DNA of 5,144 nucleotides from assembly GCA_016741945.1 (NCBI GenBank), contig JACVCQ010000042.1:6018-11161 (forward strand), in the 5' to 3' direction. The position numbers were made by a program, and so were the translations under genes. Under the pieces are notes generated by a model. It did not search any database. It saw nothing but the letters and a program-made list of their open reading frames with translations, and was not told where the DNA came from. Each line of letters starts with the position of its first letter. The stretch's first letter is position 1. The DNA comes from Chitinophagaceae bacterium. Lineage in GTDB: Bacteria > Bacteroidota > Bacteroidia > Chitinophagales > Chitinophagaceae. Positions 1 to 5,144 of this stretch are shown here, in pieces.

Positions 1-2
1 TA

Positions 3-254
3 CTAATGGTTACTTCTAAAGGCGCAGCAGGCGTTACGGGCAGTGGTTTTGTTATTTTGGCTTCAACTTTATCTGCCACAAAAGTAATTCCTATTGAAGG
101 GTTAGCTCTTTTATTGGGAGTTGATCGTTTTATGTCTGAAGCAAGAGCCATTACTAATTTTATCGGCAATGGCGTTGCCACCATTTTTTTATCGAACCAA
201 GAAAAAATGTTTGATAAACAAAGAATGCAAAAGGCTTTCCATCAACAGGGATAA
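3..254 (+). CDS. dctA: Dicarboxylate:cation symporter (DctA/GltP family), C-terminal end only
   Basis: This inner-membrane secondary transporter is cut by the window start; only the last ~83 residues are present. Seen: an SKGAAGVTGSGF motif, matching the HP2 hairpin of the DAACS family, then GVDRFMSEARAITNFIGNG, the final transmembrane helix that lines the substrate site. Compared with the archaeal aspartate transporter GltPh, the Arg that binds the side-chain carboxylate (R397) and the Asn (N401) are kept. The Asp that holds the substrate amino group (D394) is Ser here, and T398 is Ala. That pattern is typical of C4-dicarboxylate carriers (succinate, fumarate, malate) rather than glutamate/aspartate carriers. 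A charged cytoplasmic tail of ~20 residues follows and the reading frame closes normally. The 3' end overlaps the broken sialidase on the opposite strand by 13 bases. The family call is firm; exact substrate is inferred from these residues. Confidence 0.9.
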   Translation, partial: LMVTSKGAAGVTGSGFVILASTLSATKVIPIEGLALLLGVDRFMSEARAITNFIGNGVATIFLSNQEKMFDKQRMQKAFHQQG

Positions 255-727
255 AATTGCCGGGTCGGATTTTTATGGGGCTGATGTGGACGATGAACCT
301 GCGATATAATGTTTATCGGACTGCTACAATTCAATCCATTTCCTTTACGTATTTCATATTTATGATGATTGCCGCTATTGTAAAAAAGAAAAATTTGTAT
401 GCGAGGATAAGCCGAGTCTGATAAGTCTACTACCGGTGCGGGGTTCCCCACTTGTAAGTTACCCATAGCTGTTACCACTTGAATGGGTAACCATGTTTTA
501 CCATTGTCTGTACTGCTGCGTAATACGATTTTAATATCACCAAAATCCCCGGCATGATTCACGCGACCTTCACTAAAAGCCAATAGGGATTGATTGGGAG
601 CACGAATAATAGCGGGAATGCGGAACGTATGATAACCGGCATCACCGGATCGAAAAACAATACCGGCTGTGTCGGATGCTTTTGCTTTCCAGCCAATGCA
701 AAGAATAAACAAATAGACCAAGCGCAT
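242..727 (-). pseudogene. Truncated exo-alpha-sialidase (BNR/Asp-box neuraminidase), 5' fragment
   Basis: Intact sialidases cleave terminal sialic acid from glycoconjugates. This 161-residue frame starts with a plausible signal peptide (MRLVYLFILCIGWKAKAS). It has the family's FRIP motif (catalytic-triad Arg), the SEGR...GDFGDIKIVLRSS segment (catalytic Asp region), one Asp box (SSTDNGKTW) and the NPAPVV block. Family members are normally ~380 residues or more, so roughly the last 60% is missing, including the nucleophilic Tyr and the other active-site Arg residues. There are two apparent breaks. After RKGNGL the expected REV...W strand and second Asp box are absent, and the frame jumps to SSPINI. 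After VHRPHQPHKNP the similarity stops and seven unrelated residues lead to a stop inside the dctA end. It is probably inactive. A real short protein is possible but unlikely. The family assignment is strong; the breakpoints come from recalled family sequence, not a computed alignment. Confidence 0.8.
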
Positions 728-850
728 ATGGGAAGTTAGGTTGTATCATGGGAAATGCATCACCTTAAAAAACACTTATACCTGCCACCTTATCATCGAA
801 TTATATGCTATTTACCTAAATTGTGTCTGCTTAAAAACTACCCCTTACTG

Positions 851-1576
851 ATGCAACCCTGCCGTATACTCATTGTTGAAGATGAATCTTTGGTGGCTAT
901 GGATATGGAACGTATGCTCATGGGGCTTGGTTATGACATTATACCCAATGTTAACAGCTACCATGACGCTATAGAGGTACTGAATACAAACAAACCTGAT
1001 TTGGTTCTACTGGATATCAATTTGAATGATACCAAAACAGGTATTGACCTGTCGAAACAATTACAGCAGCAGTATCATCTTCCCTTTATCTATATCACTT
1101 CCCATTCCGATAAAGCTACCATGGATGAGGCATTGGTTACAAAACCACATGGATACTTGCTGAAGCCTTTTGATGCTGATGACTTGTATGCAGCTATTGA
1201 AGTAGCCATGAGTAATTTCTCAGGACAACCCATTCACAATGAAGATGATGCCTTATTGTGCAAGGATGCACTCTTTATTAAAACAGATAAAAATTTTGTG
1301 CGAGTAGAGATTAATGATATCTGTTGGATTGAATCTGAACACAATTATCTCTACATCATTTCTCAAAAAGGGAAACATATTATTCGGTCCAATTTCAAAG
1401 ACTTTCAGCAAAATGTGCCGGCCAGTAAATTTATTCAGGTGCATAAATCGTATATGATTAATCTGAATAAGGTGGATGCATTTTCTCATACAGATATTAC
1501 CATCAATGGCAAAGAAATACCGTTGAGCAGGATGTACAAGGATGAGTTTTTTGCCTGTATGAAAAGGATATTATAA
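851..1576 (+). CDS. LytTR-family response regulator (CheY receiver + LytTR DNA-binding domain)
   Basis: This cytoplasmic transcription regulator is 241 residues long, the usual size for LytR/AlgR-type regulators. The receiver domain covers residues ~4-120: acidic pair E10/D11, phosphoacceptor D55 in LVLLDINL, T83 in YITSH, and K105 in the LLKPF motif, all required for phosphorylation switching. The LytTR domain covers ~141-241, with FIQVHKSYMINLNKV (194-208) and IPLSRMYK (223-230), its signature blocks. I chose the ATG at 851 because the receiver begins four residues later. An upstream ATG at 755 would add 32 residues with no domain similarity, and that stretch is more likely the 5' leader. 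No Shine-Dalgarno is visible, which is normal for Bacteroidota. The sensor kinase gene follows 90 bases downstream and is the likely partner. Targets cannot be read from the sequence; LytTR proteins often control surface, polysaccharide or motility genes. Confidence 0.93.
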   Translation: MQPCRILIVEDESLVAMDMERMLMGLGYDIIPNVNSYHDAIEVLNTNKPDLVLLDINLNDTKTGIDLSKQLQQQYHLPFIYITSHSDKATMDEALVTKPHGYLLKPFDADDLYAAIEVAMSNFSGQPIHNEDDALLCKDALFIKTDKNFVRVEINDICWIESEHNYLYIISQKGKHIIRSNFKDFQQNVPASKFIQVHKSYMINLNKVDAFSHTDITINGKEIPLSRMYKDEFFACMKRIL

Positions 1577-1588
1577 GCCAAAGCATTC

Positions 1589-1628
1589 AAAATGGTACCC
1601 AAAATATAGTCGTTGGTACCTATTTTTT
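1589..1628 (+). terminator. Terminator-like hairpin between response regulator and kinase genes
   Basis: Two GGTACC arms (1594-1599 and 1615-1620) pair with each other. The stem extends outward as AAAAT (1589-1593) against ATTTT (1622-1626), with one bulged T, and inward as AA/TT with one bulged C. That gives about 13 base pairs around a ~10-base loop. A run of Ts (1623-1628) overlaps and follows the right arm, as in an intrinsic terminator. It lies 12 bases after the regulator stop codon. Because the arms are self-complementary, it could instead be an operator or a partial attenuator. The stem has only moderate GC content, so termination may be incomplete. Confidence 0.5.
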
Positions 1629-1640
1629 GTCATCTCTTTG
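1612..1640 (+). promoter_or_regulatory. Weak candidate Bacteroidota promoter for the sensor kinase
   Basis: GTTG (1612-1615) is followed after 17 bases by TCTCTTTG (1633-1640). This resembles the Bacteroidota sigma-factor pattern TTTG ... TAnnTTTG, with one mismatch in each element and slightly short spacing. Transcription would start near 1647, about 20 bases before the chosen kinase start. It overlaps the right arm of the hairpin at 1589-1628, so the two could interact. This is a pattern match only. Confidence 0.2.
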
Positions 1641-1666
1641 TATTTACTGCAAATTTACAATGCATC

Positions 1667-3634
1667 ATGTGGCATGGGTTCAACATAGTAAAGCCCGGCA
1701 GATTGCTTTTGCTGATCTGTGTTTTTTGTTTTGGATGTTTGCGTTCATCCAATGCGCAATATGACTATGTGGATATGGCACTGGTGAGACAACAAATCAA
1801 TACTGCCACAACAGATTCCACACGTAGCAGACTCTATGGAATACTGGGTTGGGAAATGCGTTTTTCCAATCAACCCAAAGCTGTTGAACTGGCTGATAGT
1901 ATGATACTGCTTTCAACGGTTTCCAAAGATTATATAAGACTGGCAGAAGCTTATCGGATCAAAGGATTTGTAAAAGTGGTGAATCAAGATATCGAGGGAT
2001 GTTTGAAAATGTATGAAGAGGGGATGCGGTATGCGAAAAAAGCAAAAAGTAAATATTATGAATCAGCTATTCTGAATCTGATCGCAGGTATGTACCAGGA
2101 TAAGGGCGATTATGATAAATCGATTCAATTTTTTTTAGAAGCCAATAAAGCAGCCGAAGAAAGCAAGAGTTCGGCCATGATTGCGTTTAGTGCCAATAGT
2201 ATTGCAGAAGCATATTCAGATGCCGGTCGTACCATCAACTTCACCCGACCTTATTATGAGAAAGCACTACGTGAAGTACTTCCTAGGAACAACTGGCAAT
2301 ATGCCGGTATGATTCATTCCAATATGGCCAAAGAATATATGATGGTAGGCAGGGCCGATTCTGCCATGATTGAAACGGAAGCTTCTATCCGATACCTCAA
2401 TAAGGTAAACAGAAAGGGGTATGTATATGCTACCTGTGCTACCGATATCGGTGAAATGTTAACCCGACTGAAAGCGTATAAAGAAGCGGAGCAATACCTG
2501 AGTGAAGCCTATCAAATTCTCGACAGTCTTAAAACAAAAGACAACCGATTGATTGTATTGTCTGCCTTATCGAATCTTTATGTGGAAAGCGGACAGTATG
2601 CCAAAGCAACAGAAAGGGTGAATTTGCTGCTATACCTGGCAGAAGCCTACAAATCGAAAATATTTCTTCGCAATGCTTATAAAGTGTTGTCGGAAATTGC
2701 GGAGAAAAAAGGGCGTCCAGATAGTGCTTTGTATTATTATAAAATTTACAAAGACTGGAATGACAAGATCTTCAATGAAAATAAAGAGCGAACCATTGCC
2801 AATGCAGAGAGCAGGATGAAAGAAACCTTACAGGCAAAAGAAAATGAGCAACTAAAATCTTCCAATACCCGACTGCGCAATAACAATTTGATTACAGCCG
2901 TGGCAGCCTGTATCTTATTATTATTGGCACTTATTATTGTACTCGCTAACAGAAAAATCAAACAAAAAAACCTGGTACTGGAATCGCAAAAACAAATGAT
3001 TGAAAAGCAATCGGCTGAAAAAGACATACTGTTGCGGGAGATCCATCACCGGGTAAAAAATAATCTGCAAGTAGTATCCAGTCTGTTGAATTTGCAGGTA
3101 GCAAGTATCTCCGACCAAAAAGCAATCGATGCCTTGATGGCGAGTCAGAAAAGAGTGAAAGCCATTTCATTGATACACCAGAACCTCTATGCTTTTGAAG
3201 ACTTAAGTACCATTTCATTTACATCCTATGTTCAGGAATTGTACAGCGATTTAAGACAGTTGTATAATAAGGGGAATATTGAATTGGTTTGTACAGCAGC
3301 TACGCCTCAATTGGCTTTTGATATTGAAAGATCAGTGCCATTGGGATTGATTTTAAATGAAGTAATTACAAATGCACTCAAACATGCATTCCATGGAAGA
3401 GAAGAAGGCGTAATCAATATCTCTTGTTCTGCAGCCCAAGATGGTTTGCTCACAATTATTGTTGCAGACAACGGTATCGGATTGCCGGTATCATTTGAAA
3501 ACCACTCCTCTTCTTCTCTCGGCTTCAGGATTATTCGTGAACTTACCCGTCAATTAAAGGGAACGGTGAGTTGTGAAGTGGTGCAGGGAACCATCTTCAC
3601 ATTCAGGATTCCACAAACCAGGTTGAAAGCCTGA
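1667..3634 (+). CDS. TPR-containing sensor histidine kinase, HisKA_2 type
   Basis: This 655-residue inner-membrane kinase is the likely partner of the LytTR regulator upstream. In order: a signal peptide (1-30, hydrophobic LLLLICVFCFG, cleavage expected at SNA|Q); about seven or eight TPR-like helical repeats (~50-365), for example YQDKGDYDKSIQFFLEA and YVESGQYAKATERV; a charged helix (~369-405); one transmembrane helix (408-427); and a coiled-coil linker (~428-456). The kinase core follows: EIHHRVKNNLQVV with probable phosphoacceptor H461, then a HATPase domain with N box N564-E565...N569...H573, G box D601-N602-G603-I604-G605, and a late SSLGFRII glycine motif. All catalytic landmarks are present. 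The signal peptide plus single helix places the TPR sensor outside the cytoplasm and the kinase inside. The start is ATG 1667; a TTG at 1613 would put 18 extra residues before the signal peptide. The ligand is unknown. Confidence 0.93.
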   Translation: MWHGFNIVKPGRLLLLICVFCFGCLRSSNAQYDYVDMALVRQQINTATTDSTRSRLYGILGWEMRFSNQPKAVELADSMILLSTVSKDYIRLAEAYRIKGFVKVVNQDIEGCLKMYEEGMRYAKKAKSKYYESAILNLIAGMYQDKGDYDKSIQFFLEANKAAEESKSSAMIAFSANSIAEAYSDAGRTINFTRPYYEKALREVLPRNNWQYAGMIHSNMAKEYMMVGRADSAMIETEASIRYLNKVNRKGYVYATCATDIGEMLTRLKAYKEAEQYLSEAYQILDSLKTKDNRLIVLSALSNLYVESGQYAKATERVNLLLYLAEAYKSKIFLRNAYKVLSEIAEKKGRPDSALYYYKIYKDWNDKIFNENKERTIANAESRMKETLQAKENEQLKSSNTRLRNNNLITAVAACILLLLALIIVLANRKIKQKNLVLESQKQMIEKQSAEKDILLREIHHRVKNNLQVVSSLLNLQVASISDQKAIDALMASQKRVKAISLIHQNLYAFEDLSTISFTSYVQELYSDLRQLYNKGNIELVCTAATPQLAFDIERSVPLGLILNEVITNALKHAFHGREEGVINISCSAAQDGLLTIIVADNGIGLPVSFENHSSSSLGFRIIRELTRQLKGTVSCEVVQGTIFTFRIPQTRLKA

Positions 3635-3847
3635 TTCCTCCTGTTGGGTTTCGTACTCATTTTCTTGCATTTGGTACCATATATTATGTTAAAAACCCGC
3701 TTCAGTCTAATTTTCATCTCATTTAGACGTAAGACTCATCGGTTCGTCCGCTGTGTTTACATCTGCTCCAATATCCTAAAGTTGATGATGTGTTTACCAA
3801 CAGATCGTTAGCCTGAAATCCATCTTACAGCCACCAAACTAAACTGA
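3635..3847. other. Intergenic region, no gene found
   Basis: These 213 bases separate the kinase from the secreted-protein pair. I see no RNA gene, no convincing hairpin followed by a T-run, and no good TTTG/TAnnTTTG promoter pair. The only standout element is the 8-base palindrome TGGTACCA at 3672-3679, which shares its GGTACC core with the hairpin upstream of the kinase. The gap is long enough to hold a separate promoter for the downstream pair, so those genes are probably not in the kinase transcript. Confidence 0.5.
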
Positions 3848-4261
3848 ATGAAAAAGCTAAGCTTACTGCTATTGCTATCGTTGTTGTATGTCCTCAGTTT
3901 CGGACAAACAGAAATTACTATCAAAAACCTTACAGCAGATGCCGATGGCTGGATTCAGTTACAAGCATCCGCACAATATTCAATGGCTGTAAAACCTGTT
4001 AACTGTAATGGGGTTTCTTCATTTTTACTTCGTTTGGAAAATAAGAGTGGTGATGATATGACCATTAAATGGCACCACCGTAAATCGGGTGAAGCTGCTG
4101 CTGAACCGGCTGCTTTTCAAACCATCATCCTAGAAAAAAACAGCCTGAAACAAGGTGTTTGTCCGGCAGCTGAAAGCATGACCATACGACAACCTTTGGT
4201 TACCTATTTATACGATGGGCTAACGGTACAGGATCTCATTTTTACCCTTCTAATCAATTAA
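3848..4261 (+). CDS. Small secreted protein of unknown function
   Basis: I do not recognise this family. The 137-residue product starts with a clear signal peptide (MKK then a leucine-rich core to residue ~16, cleavage expected at SFG|Q20), so the mature protein of ~118 residues is exported to the periplasm or cell surface. There is no lipobox Cys and no further membrane helix. Seen in the mature part: alternating polar/hydrophobic stretches (ITIKNL, FLLRLENKS, MTIKWHHRK) that suggest a beta-rich fold, and exactly two cysteines (C53 and C105) that could form a disulfide. The start is the only sensible one because the signal peptide begins directly there. Its stop is 3 bases before the next start, so the two genes are very likely co-transcribed and perhaps translationally coupled. 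A partner, accessory or adaptor role for the glycine-rich protein is inference from that arrangement only. Confidence 0.8.
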   Translation: MKKLSLLLLLSLLYVLSFGQTEITIKNLTADADGWIQLQASAQYSMAVKPVNCNGVSSFLLRLENKSGDDMTIKWHHRKSGEAAAEPAAFQTIILEKNSLKQGVCPAAESMTIRQPLVTYLYDGLTVQDLIFTLLIN

Positions 4262-4264
4262 GTC

Positions 4265-5089
4265 ATGACAAAGCATTTTTACGCAAAACAAATTGTACAG
4301 GTATTTATTTTTTGCTTGTCTGCCTTATTGATCAATGCCCAGACAACTGTCTTTAATTATACCGGTTCTATTCAAACTTATACTGTACCGGCAGGTGTTA
4401 CCAGCATCAGTATTGAAGCAAGAGGTGCACAAGGTGGTTCATCTACTATTGCCCTAGGCGGCAGGGGTGCTGTTATGAAGGGTGATTTTGTAGTTACACC
4501 CGGACAGGTGATTCGTGTGCTGGTGGGTCAGCAAGCGCCTACGATTGCATCGGGGAGTTTTGTTGGCGGCGGTGGCGGTGGTGGAACCTTTGTTGTGAAT
4601 CAGTCAAACAATCAGCCGTTGGTAGTAGCAGGTGGAGGAGGTGGTGCAGCCGGACAATGTTGTGGTGTGGTACACGGTGGTGTAAATGCGGTGGTAACCA
4701 TTAATGGTACAGCCGGTATTAATCAATCCGGTGGAACAGGAGCAGGTGGTGTAAATGGAAATGGTGGTGGTGCAGCTACCCAAGGTCAGAATAGTGGTGC
4801 CGGAGGTGGGTTTTTTACCGATGGTGCCAATGGTGCGGGCGGGGCTACAGGTGGAAAAGCATACGTGAATAGTGGTGCAGGTGGATTGAATGCAGGATCT
4901 AACAATGGTGGATATGGCGGTGGCGGCGGCTCACATTATGGAGCCGGCGGGGGGGGGGGGGGGTATAGGGGGGTGGGGGTTGCCGGGGGGGGGGGGGAGT
5001 GGGGGGGGGGAGGGGGGGTGGGGTGCCGTCAAAATTTGAAAAACCAAAAGAAAAAACCCGGGGGCGAAGGTGGGGAATGGGATGTGTGA
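4265..5089 (+). CDS. Secreted glycine-rich protein (ALK/LTK glycine-rich domain type), 3' part unreliable
   Basis: An exported surface or matrix protein. The signal peptide covers residues 1-25 (FIFCLSALLINA, cleavage at NA|Q26). Next comes TTVFNYTGSIQTYTVPAGVTSISIEARGAQGG, the standard opening of the glycine-rich domain known from ALK/LTK receptors and many bacterial surface proteins. It is followed by GGRGAVMKGDFVVTPGQVIRVLVGQQ and long Gly-rich segments (~100-245). In this family the glycines form packed polyglycine helices inside a beta scaffold. A CC pair lies in GQCCGVV. In Bacteroidota such proteins usually continue with more domains and a type IX secretion C-terminal domain; none is visible. 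From 4949 almost all glycine codons switch to GGG, followed by an unrelated A-rich tail and a stop. The apparent 274-residue end is therefore probably an artefact and the real gene longer. The N-terminal ~227 residues are credible. Specific role (adhesion, matrix) is inference. Confidence 0.8.
   Translation: MTKHFYAKQIVQVFIFCLSALLINAQTTVFNYTGSIQTYTVPAGVTSISIEARGAQGGSSTIALGGRGAVMKGDFVVTPGQVIRVLVGQQAPTIASGSFVGGGGGGGTFVVNQSNNQPLVVAGGGGGAAGQCCGVVHGGVNAVVTINGTAGINQSGGTGAGGVNGNGGGAATQGQNSGAGGGFFTDGANGAGGATGGKAYVNSGAGGLNAGSNNGGYGGGGGSHYGAGGGGGGYRGVGVAGGGGEWGGGGGVGCRQNLKNQKKKPGGEGGEWDV
4949..5024. repeat. G-homopolymer tract, probable sequencing artefact
   Basis: This stretch is overwhelmingly G, with uninterrupted runs of 15 (4949-4963), 13 (4985-4997) and 10 (5001-5010). 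In frame, 16 of the 17 glycine codons from 4949 to 5023 are GGG, whereas the preceding ~680 bases of the same gene use mostly GGT, GGA and GGC, with only about three GGG codons. Such a sharp change inside one repeat-like domain at the edge of the sequence fits loss of signal (dark-cycle G calls) better than real composition. Confidence 0.75.
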
Positions 5090-5110
5090 CAGAGACATAG
5101 TGTCTCACAC
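5084..5110. repeat. Short inverted repeat in the terminal unreliable tail
   Basis: GAGACA (5092-5097) and TGTCTC (5101-5106) are perfect inverted repeats around a 3-base loop. The outer arms GTGT (5084-5087) and ACAC (5107-5110) also pair, leaving a 4-base bulge on the left. No T-run follows on the plus strand. Since it sits after the poly-G tract, it may be a fold-back read or assembly artefact rather than a genomic hairpin. Confidence 0.35.
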
Positions 5111-5144
5111 CAGCAGAGGCAGATAATTTGTTAAAAACAAAAAA

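Noticed and set aside
121..309. Plus-strand frame overlapping the dctA end and running on to 309
   Set aside because: It is out of frame with the conserved symporter sequence, and its unique part is the reverse complement of the sialidase fragment.
755..850. N-terminal extension of the response regulator from the ATG at 755
   Set aside because: The 32 added residues (rich in His, Leu, Tyr and Pro) match nothing expected before a receiver domain. The domain begins four residues after the ATG at 851, as is normal.
1613..1666. Kinase start at the TTG codon at 1613
   Set aside because: It would put 18 residues ahead of a well-formed signal peptide and place the start inside the hairpin. The ATG at 1667 gives a standard signal peptide.
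2746..3218. Several minus-strand open frames inside the kinase gene
   Set aside because: They lie opposite the conserved transmembrane and HisKA_2 coding region, show no domain similarity, and are shadows of it.
3758..3765. TACATCTG as a -7 promoter element for the secreted pair
   Set aside because: It has one mismatch to TAnnTTTG and no TTTG-like element at the right distance upstream.
4265..4948. Glycine-rich repeats as a tandem DNA repeat or CRISPR-like array
   Set aside because: The periodicity comes from Gly codons in one open frame. There are no regular repeat units or spacers.
4899..5108. Minus-strand proline-rich reading frame opposite the glycine-rich gene
   Set aside because: Its Pro-rich composition is only the complement of the Gly codons and the poly-G tract. 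It has no independent support.

Overview
The window looks like Bacteroidota DNA, most likely Chitinophagaceae or a close relative (inference). Base composition is moderately AT-rich. Secreted proteins carry signal peptides ending in the 'NAQ'/'FGQ' style, and no start has an obvious purine-rich Shine-Dalgarno. The gene set also fits: LytTR response regulator, TPR-HisKA_2 sensor kinase, DctA-type symporter and sialidase. The window appears to end at a contig edge, because its last ~200 bases are of poor quality.

Layout. (1) 3-254, plus strand: the C-terminal end of a DctA-like dicarboxylate:cation symporter. (2) 242-727, minus strand, converging on and overlapping the symporter end: the 5' part of a secreted exo-alpha-sialidase. 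It seems broken twice, with an internal stretch missing and everything after roughly the first third gone. (3) 851-1576, plus strand: a CheY-LytTR response regulator. (4) 1667-3634, plus strand: a sensor kinase with a signal peptide, a TPR-rich exported domain, one membrane helix and a HisKA_2/HATPase core. A terminator-like hairpin and a weak promoter candidate lie between regulator and kinase. (5) 3848-4261 and 4265-5089, plus strand, 3 bases apart: a small unrecognised secreted protein and the N-terminal part of a large glycine-rich secreted protein of the ALK/LTK glycine-rich type.

How the genes work together. The regulator and kinase almost certainly form a two-component pair: signal sensed by the exported TPR domain, phosphotransfer from His461 to Asp55, and transcriptional output through LytTR. 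The downstream secreted pair is probably one transcription unit with a surface or matrix role. Its link to the two-component system rests on adjacency only. The symporter and sialidase remnant look like unrelated neighbours.

I found no convincing new defence, mobile or RNA system. The best leads are the two-gene secreted cassette, the hairpin between the regulator and kinase genes, and the doubly broken sialidase. The G-rich end of the window (4949-5144) should not be trusted as biological sequence.
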